Of a DNA stretch of 64,000 nt, positions 45,965-53,562 are shown in pieces; within the stretch, counting starts at the first letter, position 1; each line of letters opens with the position of its first letter. Under the pieces are notes generated by a model, which made no database searches, was not told the origin of the DNA, and saw only the letters and a list, made by a program, of their open reading frames with translations. The stretch covers positions 664,138-728,137 of the forward strand of contig NZ_FNIM01000001.1 of NCBI RefSeq assembly GCF_900103885.1, read 5' to 3'. The translations under genes were made by a program, and so were the position numbers. Source of the DNA: Actinomyces ruminicola. GTDB taxonomy: Bacteria; Actinomycetota; Actinomycetes; Actinomycetales; Actinomycetaceae.

Positions 45965-46162
45965 TGTGGGTGGGTTGTGGGCGCGGAGCGGCCCGGCTCA
46001 GGGACCACAGTCTTTTCTGGGTCACGGCGCGCCTGGAGGCTGGGGCTTGTCGGATTCGTCAACGTTCTTGGTGGCGGTGGGCTCCACGCGATCCTCGTGG
46101 GCACTGGTGCCGGCGGGTGGATCGTTCGGGCCAGGCCGGGCTCCGCGCCCCCCGGCCGGCCT

Positions 46163-46333
46163 GGTAACTCCACTTGGACCGGGAAACTCCACTTGGACCG
46201 GGTAACTCCACTTGGACCGGGTAACTCCACTTGGACCGGGTAACTCCACTTGGACTGCCTGAGAACGCGTCTCAGGCGGTCCAACCGCACGCAGGCGGTC
46301 CATCGGCACGTAGGCGGTCCATCCGTGCGCAGG
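46163..46333. repeat. 19-bp inverted periodic array B
   Basis: Five left units GGTAACTCCACTTGGACCG start at 46163, 46182, 46201, 46220 and 46239 and are nearly identical. The 19-bp centre is 46258-46276. Three right units with core CGGTCCA start at 46277, 46296 and 46315. The central palindrome (46250-46284) has a 15-bp stem with one T-G pair and a 5-nt loop. This is the cleanest of the three arrays. Confidence 0.96.
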
Positions 46334-46608
46334 CCGGCGCGTCCCCGCCAGTGGCCGGCGCGTGCCGCCCGGCGGTTCGCGTGTTGCGACGACGGTCCGT
46401 CACTTGGCGCCGGCGCTTCGCTGCTTGTTGCGACGGTTCGCGGGGTAGGCGCGCGAACCGACGCGGTACCTGACGAACCACCATCCCCACCGACCACCAC
46501 AGCACACCCGAACCGCGCACCCCCCGATAACCCGATAACCTCCGCATCGATAACCAGACAACCCGGCGGCGACCCGCAGCTCGTACCCACGCATCCCCCG
46601 AAACATGA

Positions 46609-46644
46609 CGTCTCCCCAACCACTCACCGGTGGTTGGGGAGACG
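46609..46644 (-). terminator. Hairpin terminator after rplL
   Basis: Perfect 15-bp inverted repeat CGTCTCCCCAACCAC (46609-46623 and 46630-46644) with a 6-nt loop, 57 bp after the rplL stop. Confidence 0.85.
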
Positions 46645-46701
46645 CTGGAGTTGAGACAGTCCCTAGCCGTCAGCAAAACGCATATGACATAGGGGCCGGA
46701 C

Positions 46702-47088
46702 TCACTTGAGGGTGACGGTGGCGCCGGCGCCCTCGAGCTGAGCCTTGGCCTTCTCGGCGGCATCCTTGGCGGCGCCCTCGAGGATGGCCTTGGGGGCGGC
46801 CTCAACGAGGTCCTTGGCCTCCTTCAGGCCGAGGGAGGTCAGGGCACGCACCTCCTTGATGACCTGGATCTTCTTGTCGCCGGCGGACTCGAGAACGACG
46901 TCGAACTCGGTCTTCTCCTCCTCGGCGGCCGGGGCTGCGGCACCGGGGGCGGCGGCGACGACCGCGGCGGCCGGAGCGGCGGCGGTCACGTCGAAGGTCT
47001 CCTCGAAGGCCTTGACGAACTCGGACAGCTCGATGAGGGAGAGCTCCTTGAAGGCCTCAATGAGCTCGTCGGTGGTCAGCTTCGCCAT
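46702..47088 (-). CDS. rplL: 50S ribosomal protein L7/L12
   Basis: A 128-residue stalk protein: N-terminal dimerisation domain ([20 protein letters not shown]), Ala-rich hinge, and the C-terminal factor-binding domain with [20 protein letters not shown]. It forms (L7/L12)n-L10 with rplJ, 100 bp upstream. Confidence 0.98.
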   Translation of the reverse strand: MAKLTTDELIEAFKELSLIELSEFVKAFEETFDVTAAAPAAAVVAAAPGAAAPAAEEEKTEFDVVLESAGDKKIQVIKEVRALTSLGLKEAKDLVEAAPKAILEGAAKDAAEKAKAQLEGAGATVTLK

Positions 47089-47188
47089 GATGGGCGTTCC
47101 TTCCTGGAAAAGGGGTCCTGCACTGCTTCTGCTGTTGCTGCTGTGTTGGAGCGCAGGCCAATGGGTTGAAGTTGGTGGCGCACGCGGC

Positions 47189-47710
47189 TCAGGCCGCGCT
47201 CTCCTGCTTCTCGCGCAGGGCGTCGACGGTGCGGACCGCCTTGGAGGCGGGCGCGACGAACAGGTATGCAGCCTTGGACAGGGACGCCTTCATAGCGCCC
47301 GCGGCCTTGGCCAGCAGGACCTCGCGGGATTCGAGCGAGGCGAGCTTGTCGACCTCATCGGCGCTCAGGGCGTTGCCGTCCATGACGCCACCCTTGACGA
47401 TGAGGTTCTTGTTGTCCTTGGCGAAGTCACGCAGCGCCTTGGCGGCCTCGACCGGCTCACCGGTGACGAAGGTCAGAGCGGTGGGGCCCTTGAGGTCGTC
47501 CACGATCGCGTCGAGTCCGACGCGGCGGGCGGCGATGGCGGCCAGCGTGTTCTTCGCCACGGTGTACTCGGCGTTGCCGGCGAGCGAGCGGCGCAGTTCC
47601 CTGAGGTCGGCGACGCTCAGCCCACGGTACTCGGTGAGCAGAACGGCGTTGGCCTCACGGAATTTGTCCGCCAGCTGTGCAACAGCCGCGTCCTTCTCAG
47701 GCCTTGCCAT
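47189..47710 (-). CDS. rplJ: 50S ribosomal protein L10
   Basis: A 173-residue protein starting [23 protein letters not shown] 47710 has GGAAGGAGG upstream. [20 protein letters not shown] and the C-terminal L12-binding helix are present. The 21-codon longer frame reads through the leader hairpin and is rejected. Confidence 0.97.
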   Translation of the reverse strand: MARPEKDAAVAQLADKFREANAVLLTEYRGLSVADLRELRRSLAGNAEYTVAKNTLAAIAARRVGLDAIVDDLKGPTALTFVTGEPVEAAKALRDFAKDNKNLIVKGGVMDGNALSADEVDKLASLESREVLLAKAAGAMKASLSKAAYLFVAPASKAVRTVDALREKQESAA

Positions 47711-47753
47711 GGGCCCTCCTTCCGTGGTCTGCCGCAGGCTCCGACACCAGAAA

Positions 47754-47779
47754 AGCCCCGCGCCGGTGGGCACGGGGCT
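47754..47779 (-). promoter_or_regulatory. Leader hairpin upstream of rplJ, candidate L10 attenuator
   Basis: On the minus strand AGCCCCG and CGGGGCT form a 7-bp stem with a 12-nt GC-rich loop, followed by TTTTC, 43 bp before the rplJ ATG. This has the form of a small intrinsic terminator. In other bacteria L10-L12 binds its own mRNA leader to limit synthesis; this hairpin could be part of such a leader. The L10-binding kink-turn itself was not identified. Confidence 0.5.
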
Positions 47780-47998
47780 CGCAGCCGCGCTCGTACATCC
47801 GAGTCAGCGGTCGGGCTCGTTCTCACCTGCGCCGGCTCCGCTTGCTGCGGACTTGGCCCCGCTAGTGCGGGAGACCTGCGGTCTTTGGCAGGCGCCACCA
47901 TACACGCGGGCCCGCCCTGCGGCGCAAGCCCGGCGACGGCGGACGGCGGTGCTCTTGGTCACGCGACCGCCGACCGCGGCAGACGACCAGGGACTCAC

Positions 47999-49546
47999 TC
48001 AGGGCTCGACGACGGGGATGTCGGTAAGCCGGACCGCGAGGTGTTGCCCGAATGCGTCATCCTCACCGATCATATCCATGATTACCGTATCCTCGCCCGT
48101 GTCCGGCCACACTACCGGGAGACTACGCGTGTCACCCGCCACGAGGTTGGACATTTCATGATTTGCGAGAATACGATTATCTTCTCCGGAGTCCGTGAAG
48201 TCAACAACGAGGTGACGGGACTCCCCCTTGAGCAGGGTGAAACCAGTGGCAGCATAGGAAGACCACATTCTGATATAAAGCAACTCATCAGGAATCCGCA
48301 GTAAGAACAACGGAACGCTCACCTCTTGTTCAGGGGAGATCTTGACCGTGCCGATAAGGTAACCCTCATACCTGACGACGGAATCGAGGGAGATACGGGC
48401 CGGGACCCCGTCGATCTCGATATCCACGCCGTCCGGGCCACGCCCAACCGGCCCCTTGGGCTCGGGCACGTCACCCGACCCACCAGCCGAGCCCGCGTTA
48501 GGCGCCGTGGCACTGGCCTCGCTGGGATCCGTGGGGGTCAATACGATCTCCACCCGCCGGTTCAGTTGCCGGTTCTCATCGGAGTCATTCGCCACCCGCG
48601 GCTCAGACTCACCCTTCCCCGACACCGACACCTCCCATGCAGACAGCTCAGTCAACTCACCCAATCGATCCGACACCGCCTTGGCACGACGCTCCGACAA
48701 GCCCTGGTTATACGCATCGTCAGCCACATCGTCGGTATGCCCCGTAATCGCCAACTCACCACCCGAGGGGTACAGCTCCAGCTGCTCCACCACCGAGCCC
48801 AGCAACTCATCGGCCCGGTCAGTAAGCTCCGCCGAGTCCGTCGCGAACAACACATCGCCCGACACATTAACCGTCGTCGACACATCGTCCTTCTCCGTAT
48901 CCGCGGAACGATCCGCAGCCACCACCAACGAGCTCAGCTCGAACGGACCCGAATGAATATCCTCATCGATCTTCGAACCAGCGATCGCCGCAGTGACGTC
49001 AAATCCGGCCTCGCCGGCATCCACCACCGGCACGCCCAATGCCACACCAGCGTTCGGAAACAGCAGGTCCACCGACTTCATGTCTTCCGGTGCCGCGCCA
49101 AACACCGGAAACAGCTCCACCGACGCCCCCGCCTCGACGTCAGCAGTCAGGCCCTCCTTACTCCGACCTACTTCGAGGAACGCAATCTTGTCCCGCAAGG
49201 ACAACAGTCTCACTGCAGCCATTGTATAAGCGTCCAACCCACCCCCGAACAACCAGCCACTCAGCGAAAAAGACTCATCGGAGTCCGCCGACACCACCAC
49301 GCGCACAATCGTGTAACCGCTTTGAACAACCGCGGGGCCTACACGAGAGGTCAGAGCCTGACCCTTCCACGTCCATTTCAGCACCACCGGATCGGAGTTC
49401 GCCGACGCCGTCACCCCACCGCTGGCACTACCCGAGGGGACCACCGAAGCATCGGTCACGCTACCGCCGTCGTCCGCACAGGCGGCAAGCGCCGCAGCCA
49501 CAGCTACCGCCGCAGAACCCGTCAGCACCTCACGCCGACACAACAT
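47999..49546 (-). CDS. OmpA-domain lipoprotein, copy 1
   Basis: A 515-residue protein. The signal MLCRREVLTGSAAVAVAAAL ends in the lipobox LAAC and has a paired arginine of Tat type. A domain of about 200 residues follows, then an OmpA-C-like peptidoglycan-binding domain (about 240-345: DVLFATDSAEL, ITGHTDDVADDAYNQGLSER, GKGESEPRVANDSDENRQLN then RRVEIVLTP), a Gly/Pro linker and a 150-residue C-terminal domain. It would tether the envelope to the wall. I chose ATG 49546 over a GTG eight codons upstream. It is nearly identical to the copy at 61645 from the OmpA domain onward and diverges before it. Confidence 0.85.
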   Translation of the reverse strand: MLCRREVLTGSAAVAVAAALAACADDGGSVTDASVVPSGSASGGVTASANSDPVVLKWTWKGQALTSRVGPAVVQSGYTIVRVVVSADSDESFSLSGWLFGGGLDAYTMAAVRLLSLRDKIAFLEVGRSKEGLTADVEAGASVELFPVFGAAPEDMKSVDLLFPNAGVALGVPVVDAGEAGFDVTAAIAGSKIDEDIHSGPFELSSLVVAADRSADTEKDDVSTTVNVSGDVLFATDSAELTDRADELLGSVVEQLELYPSGGELAITGHTDDVADDAYNQGLSERRAKAVSDRLGELTELSAWEVSVSGKGESEPRVANDSDENRQLNRRVEIVLTPTDPSEASATAPNAGSAGGSGDVPEPKGPVGRGPDGVDIEIDGVPARISLDSVVRYEGYLIGTVKISPEQEVSVPLFLLRIPDELLYIRMWSSYAATGFTLLKGESRHLVVDFTDSGEDNRILANHEMSNLVAGDTRSLPVVWPDTGEDTVIMDMIGEDDAFGQHLAVRLTDIPVVEP

Positions 49547-49735
49547 CACCAAAACCACCCCTTTGGGCACACACCGAAGTGCTCAGCATCTTGAACCCGC
49601 CAACCGTAACAAGACGATCAACCCCACACCATGGGGAGCCCACCCCCACTCCGCGGGTATACCCGGGCACCCCTCGCCGTCCCTAACCTGCAACCCACCC
49701 GTGACAACACTCCCCGAGCATGAGACGGTGGCCCC

Positions 49736-50113
49736 ATGAGTACTTCCCGTCCCGTCTGGGCCGCCGACGCCCCCGAGCGAGTGCTGGTTGTGGACGGCGC
49801 GCCGACCTCCGTGAGAACGTGGATTGCCCGCACTCGCAAGCAGCGAAACACGGGCCTACTGGGCACGGACGGGCTCGACGGCGCACTGTGGATCAAGGCA
49901 TGCAACTGGGTGCACACCTTCGGTATGCGTTACGCCCTCGACCTCGTATACGTCGGACGCCACGGCCGTGTAGTCGCCGTCACCACAGCCCCGCCGCGTC
50001 GACTCTGCCTACCCCGCTTGAACGCGCACGCCACCATAGAGATGCCCACAGGCACGGCCGCACAGCTCAACATAGTGCGCGGAACCATCATCGACACGAC
50101 GCCTCGCATTTGA
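49736..50113 (+). CDS. DUF192-family protein
   Basis: A 125-residue protein with the DUF192 pattern: RTRKQRNTGLLG, then WIKACNWVHTFGMRYALDLV and a later VVAVTTAPPRR. Family members are small, beta-rich, often exported, of unknown biochemical role. No signal peptide is visible, so this one may act in the cytosol. In several actinobacteria it lies by Flp/Tad pilus genes, as here; that association is from memory. A decayed second copy is at 51690-51810. Confidence 0.8.
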   Translation: MSTSRPVWAADAPERVLVVDGAPTSVRTWIARTRKQRNTGLLGTDGLDGALWIKACNWVHTFGMRYALDLVYVGRHGRVVAVTTAPPRRLCLPRLNAHATIEMPTGTAAQLNIVRGTIIDTTPRI

Positions 50114-50167
50114 CTGCGACGCGTAGCCCAGTGCCGAGCATCAGTGACTTCCACCCGAGTTCAGAAG

Positions 50168-50475
50168 TCAGAGCGGTAGCCGTGGCGCACCTGCTTCCTT
50201 CACGATCCGTCTACCGGTCGTGAGCACGGGCTGCCAGGAGGCGAGATCCTCCACCGGTTCCCCAGGCTGCGCGCGTGCACTGATCCGCCAACTGCCCGTC
50301 GCACCATCCGCGATGAAGAACGCCGCTTCGTCTGTGGTGACGCGACCCCAGTCTTGAACCTTAGCCTGATGGGTCCACGTCATCATGTGCATCCACCGTC
50401 GCCCGGCCAAGCGGCCACACCTCCGGCCGACGTACACTCATCTATCCGAAGGCCGCCAAGACGGTCTCTGCGTTT
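50168..50475 (-). pseudogene. Truncated paralog of the lipoprotein at 52298
   Basis: The 3' part codes MMTWTHQAKVQDWGRVTTDE, IADGATGSWRISARAQPGEP and VEDLASWQPVLT, clearly homologous to the C-terminus of the 52298 lipoprotein (MLTWTHDEPQ, VADGPTGRWRIIAAAQPGEL, DSIAWQAMLTA). Upstream, DNA similarity continues to about 50475 in a different frame, with an internal TAG and at least one frameshift. The signal peptide and N-terminal half are missing. The end of the 146-residue membrane gene (50438) runs into this remnant. Confidence 0.82.
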
Positions 50476-50878
50476 CACCGACGCCCCAGCATGCGCGTCC
50501 AATGAGCGCACCAATGGTGGCGCCGATCAGCGTCAAGACAAACGTAGCCACCGGCACGTACGTCGGGACATAGTCGGGCAATCCGATCCGAGTCTGTATC
50601 CCCCAGAACACCGGCACAGGAAAGACAGCCGCAGCAAGCAGACCCCATTCGCGGACCCGCTGTCGCGGCAGCGTCAAAGCGACCACGAACGCCACGACAG
50701 CCGGCATCAAAACCGACGGGCTCACATTCAGGACCAAAGCCAGTACGCCGCCCTGCGTTGCGCCGCCGAGCACGCGAAGCCCGGTCCGCAACAACCACCA
50801 CAGGAGAATGCCTACGATCCAAGCCACGAGCAAAATCAGCGCCGTGGGCCGCTTCGCCTTACCATTCCGCTCAGCCAC
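50438..50878 (-). CDS. Small four-span membrane protein
   Basis: A 146-residue protein with four hydrophobic spans (ALILLVAWIVGILLWWLL; VLMPAVVAFVVALTL; WGLLAAAVFPVPVFWGI; VATFVLTLIGATIGALIG) and a basic N-terminus. Function unknown. It overlaps the upstream lipoprotein gene by 8 bp, so the two are co-transcribed. Its last 12 or so codons (ETQRPSWRPSDR) lie in DNA of the neighbouring pseudogene, so the true C-terminus may have been replaced by recombination. Confidence 0.65.
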   Translation of the reverse strand: MAERNGKAKRPTALILLVAWIVGILLWWLLRTGLRVLGGATQGGVLALVLNVSPSVLMPAVVAFVVALTLPRQRVREWGLLAAAVFPVPVFWGIQTRIGLPDYVPTYVPVATFVLTLIGATIGALIGRACWGVGETQRPSWRPSDR

Positions 50879-51452
50879 GATGAACCACCTCTATACCAGC
50901 CGCGACCGTCTCCAGCAGATTCTCATCGACACCAGGCCCCGTCAAACCGACTACGAGCATTTCGTCATAGTCATCATCTTTAGCGGTCAACAGGTAAGAC
51001 AGCGTCACGGGATCGTCATTGGGGTAGTCGATCCTCCAAATCTCGTCCGCCACCCCTTCCATTCGAACCGCATGCACAGACTTGGCCTTGTAGTCATTGA
51101 ACAGCGCAAAGCCGGCCATGTCACTCGCGAGGTCTTCCGCAGACTCCGGCGGATACACCAAATACTCGTTGTACCCGCCGTTCGTCATGGCACCGAACCG
51201 CACCTGCGTATCCGGGTCACCGAATTCAGCAGCATCCTGCACGATGTAGTCCCAACCAAGAAGGTTAGCATCCGCGGGAATCTCAACCTCATGCCAATCA
51301 TTCCGCAGATCGAACGCGCCACACCCGTGCGTAGCTCTATACCACCCGTCCGGGGTCGAATGCCCGGACCTCGAGCAGCCAGCGGACACACTTAGAGCGC
51401 CAAGCAGCGCCGCACCAAGAGTAAGAGAAAACGTTCTACGCCTCACAACCAT
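50871..51452 (-). CDS. Lipoprotein, C-terminal domain of Mog1/PsbP-like type
   Basis: A 193-residue protein starting MVVRRRTFSLTLGAALLGAL with lipobox SAGC and a Tat-like RRR. The mature part (WYRATHGCGAFDLRNDWHEV, then YNEYLVYPPESAEDLASDMA and ETVAAGIEVV) has the strand order seen in other small lipoproteins of this locus. The first 45 residues are nearly identical to those of the lipoprotein at 53043, and then the two diverge completely. Confidence 0.75.
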   Translation of the reverse strand: MVVRRRTFSLTLGAALLGALSVSAGCSRSGHSTPDGWYRATHGCGAFDLRNDWHEVEIPADANLLGWDYIVQDAAEFGDPDTQVRFGAMTNGGYNEYLVYPPESAEDLASDMAGFALFNDYKAKSVHAVRMEGVADEIWRIDYPNDDPVTLSYLLTAKDDDYDEMLVVGLTGPGVDENLLETVAAGIEVVHRG

Positions 51453-51496
51453 ATCCTTACACTCAAGCATAATATCACCAACATCACAGCCTCACC

Positions 51497-51736
51497 CTAG
51501 TCGTCAAAGCACAACTCATTCTCCTTCAATTGCCTTTGCGCACCCGGCACCGAGGGCGACGCAAAATACTGCGACGAGACCGTAACAGATTCCTCACGAC
51601 TCATGCCGAACCCTCCTCCAACCTTGACGCCGAGCGCGACTTCGGTACCGACATCTAAACCATAATGCCTGACATGGGCACACATCCGCGACAGCACTAC
51701 GCTCGCTACGTCTTCAGTATCGCGCATGTCGGGCAC
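51497..51736 (-). pseudogene. Orphan C-terminal fragment, Gly-rich
   Basis: A 79-codon open frame. Its first 25 codons are antisense to the DUF192 remnant and unlikely to be real; the rest (GTEVALGVKVGGGFGMSREE, SVTVSSQYFASPSVPGAQ) resembles in pattern the C-terminus of the 53043 lipoprotein (VGGGYKDESASTEYGNGEYW). It may be a displaced C-terminal cassette. No signal peptide or convincing start is present. Confidence 0.5.
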
Positions 51737-51810
51737 AGGGGCGCGTGGCGGCGGTCACGACCGCCCCGCATCGACTCTGCTAACGGAGTCACCGCGCAAC
51801 TCAGCATCGT
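51690..51810 (+). pseudogene. Decayed second copy of the DUF192 gene
   Basis: The DNA matches the 3' half of the DUF192 gene at 49.9-50.1 kb in blocks: TACGC..CG, GTCGG.C.CA.GG.CG, ACCGCCCCGC.TCGACTCTGC and CCGCGCAACTCAGCAT.GTGC. It is interrupted by small insertions and deletions and lacks the 5' half. Confidence 0.75.
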
Positions 51811-51844
51811 GCATAGCCGCAACAAGAACGCAGCCCTGGCACCC

Positions 51845-52293
51845 CTAACCCGTGTAGGATTTCACCCCCGGTGACGTCGGCACGTTCTCTCCAGAATTAG
51901 GACGTACCACAGCAGCAGCTATGAGCGAACCAACAAGCAAAGCCACAGCTTCGACCAACATGGGCATTCCGGTTTGGCCAAGCGTCGCCAACTGGAACAA
52001 CAGCACCAACAGAGAAGCTCCGATGGCATACGCACATGCATGAGCGAGGCCCTGAGTCCAGTTTCGCAACCCACCGCCGGAGCCAACACCATTAGCATGG
52101 CACAACTCACGACCAGTTGCCGCAAACTTTCCAAGAACACATACGGGGTCACCAAACTCGTAGACTACGCCCCTGTGGCGGAAACCAGCCCTGGAACCAA
52201 CATGACAACAACGGCCATCACAAGAGCGGTGACGAACCCCGCCAAGCAACCTCCGACTATATTGCGTAGTCTACGCAAAGACTCCACAATCAT
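51845..52293 (-). pseudogene. Membrane protein gene broken by a stop and a frameshift
   Basis: From ATG 52293 the frame codes MIVESLRRLRNIVGGCLAGF and VTALVMAVVVMLVPGLVSATG, then meets TAG at 52165-52167. The same frame continues with VTPYVFLESLRQLVVSCAML. Near 52065 the hydrophobic coding switches to another frame (AHACAYAIGASLLVLLFQLA, VEAVALLVGSLIAAAVV). Together these would give a four-span protein of about 145 residues, the same size as the intact one at 50438, though similarity is weak. Confidence 0.72.
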
Positions 52294-52297
52294 CCTT

Positions 52298-53041
52298 TCA
52301 TGGCCGGTCAATTGTGGCGGTGAGCATGGCCTGCCAAGCGATGCTGTCCTCAGTCAGCTCTCCGGGCTGCGCTGCTGCAATGATCCGCCACCTTCCGGTA
52401 GGCCCATCCGCGACCAACAGCGCAGCGCGATCCGTCGTCACGCTGGTCCCATCTGCCTGCGGTTCGTCGTGGGTCCACGTCAGCATGTACGCATCCGCCA
52501 TCTCCGAACCTACGGGCCACGTCTCCGGCGTACGCGCCACATATGTGTCCTCTCTCCCAGGACCGGCGAGCAGGGTCTCCTGAAGGTAAGACTCCTGCTC
52601 CAACGTATTACCCGAGCTGTCAACGTGGCTCACTACTAGATACGGGAACTCCTCATCCGCTCCGGCAAGCATCACCGATGTCATCGGCGAGCCCCGGTCG
52701 TTAGTCCATTCCCGTATGCTCGACTCCTCTGGAACTGTCAGCGTGAGTCCGTACATCTCCACCTGCTTACCTGATGCACCCGACACCGGTTGGATTCCCC
52801 TCGTCGGCAGGTCCGGCGTCTGCGAGATCTCCGACGGGGGGCGCCACTGCGGCACCGTAGGCGTGGCCGTGGGCTCAGCGGACGCAGTCACACTATCGGT
52901 CCCCTGGCCACGGGACGAGGCGCTACCGGCAGACCTGTCGACACCACCCGAGCACGCCGTCAACGCTGCCAGCAGAGTCGTCATTCCTCCTATGCAGGCA
53001 GCGCGCCGCCCAACATTGTTTACGAGCATGACGCGACCCAT
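52298..53041 (-). CDS. Lipoprotein of the 48-60 kb family
   Basis: A 247-residue protein. ATG 53041 has GGGGAGG 8 nt upstream, within the end of the preceding gene. The signal ends at lipobox LTAC; a Ser/Thr/Pro linker (about 30-75) precedes a domain starting YGLTLTVPEESSIREW and ending QPGELTEDSIAWQAMLTATI. This strand pattern (G-h-x-L-x-h-P) recurs in the other lipoproteins here and suggests a Mog1p/PsbP-like (LpqN-type) fold, which is inference. A truncated paralog lies at 50168. Confidence 0.75.
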   Translation of the reverse strand: MGRVMLVNNVGRRAACIGGMTTLLAALTACSGGVDRSAGSASSRGQGTDSVTASAEPTATPTVPQWRPPSEISQTPDLPTRGIQPVSGASGKQVEMYGLTLTVPEESSIREWTNDRGSPMTSVMLAGADEEFPYLVVSHVDSSGNTLEQESYLQETLLAGPGREDTYVARTPETWPVGSEMADAYMLTWTHDEPQADGTSVTTDRAALLVADGPTGRWRIIAAAQPGELTEDSIAWQAMLTATIDRP

Positions 53042-53042
53042 C

Positions 53043-53429
53043 TCAGCATCCTCCCCAGTCGACCCATTTGCTACCATTCCAGTACTCCCCATTTCCATAC
53101 TCTGTAGACGCGCTCTCATCCTTGTAACCGCCACCGACATTAATGCCTTCGAATTTCCCCGTCGCCTCTATGGCCAGGCTTGTCGAGCCATTCTTCGAGA
53201 TAAGATCTCTCCGCACGGACACTCCGTTATTCTTCGCCTCTTGTATAAAGTCAGCGTACGGATCCTCTCTCTGGATGGTCCTTGCGGCGGTATCTAACGC
53301 GCCCCACCCGTGCGTAGCTCTATACCACACGTCCGGGGTCGAATACCCGAACCTCGAGCAGCCAGCGGACACGCTTATGGCGCCAAGCAGCGCCGCACCA
53401 AGAGTAAGAGTAAACGCTCTACGCTTCAA
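53043..53429 (-). CDS. Small lipoprotein with Gly-rich C-terminus
   Basis: A 128-residue protein. I use TTG 53429 (LKRRAFTLTLGAALLGAISV) with GAGGG 7 nt upstream; a longer frame adds an unlikely lead. Lipobox SAGC. The first 45 residues match the lipoprotein at 50871, with about 90% DNA identity by eye. The rest is unrelated: a helical piece (DPYADFIQEAKNNG), then INVGGGYKDESASTEYGNGE and a Trp-rich end (WNGSKWVDWGGC). It has the look of an exchanged C-terminal cassette. One bp separates it from the next gene. Confidence 0.65.
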   Translation of the reverse strand: MKRRAFTLTLGAALLGAISVSAGCSRFGYSTPDVWYRATHGWGALDTAARTIQREDPYADFIQEAKNNGVSVRRDLISKNGSTSLAIEATGKFEGINVGGGYKDESASTEYGNGEYWNGSKWVDWGGC

Positions 53430-53562
53430 AACACTGCCCTCGTTTCTGGCTAACGGCGCATGCACCACGGGCCATTCGGCACCGCACAATACATGAACAC
53501 CTCTTGTCCATCGGACAGGCTTCACCGACGCGCTCAGTGACATCGCAAATCAAGTCCACTGG

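Larger units (their letters stand above)
45644..46701. other. Gene-free gap between rplL and rpoB
   Basis: About 1.06 kb with the rplL terminator (46609-46644), 19-bp array B (46163-46333), two 23-bp repeats (45907-45964) and by inference the rpoB promoter. rplJL and rpoBC are thus separate units here. No gene-like frame. Confidence 0.75.
51453..52297. other. Region with only gene fragments
   Basis: 845 bp without an intact gene. It contains an orphan C-terminal coding fragment (51497-51665), a decayed DUF192 copy on the plus strand (about 51690-51810) and a frameshifted membrane protein gene (51845-52293). AT content is higher than in the ribosomal operons. Confidence 0.75.

Noticed and set aside
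46163-46333. CRISPR array
   Set aside because: The period is 19 bp with no 25-40-bp spacers, the units invert at the centre, and no cas gene is present.
47999-49546. OmpA domain as a sign of Gram-negative DNA
   Set aside because: All neighbours are actinobacterial and the proteins have lipoboxes and Tat-like signals. OmpA-C-like domains also occur in Gram-positive envelopes.
51497-51736. A complete 79-residue protein gene
   Set aside because: Its first third is antisense to the DUF192 remnant, with no ribosome site; listed only as a fragment.
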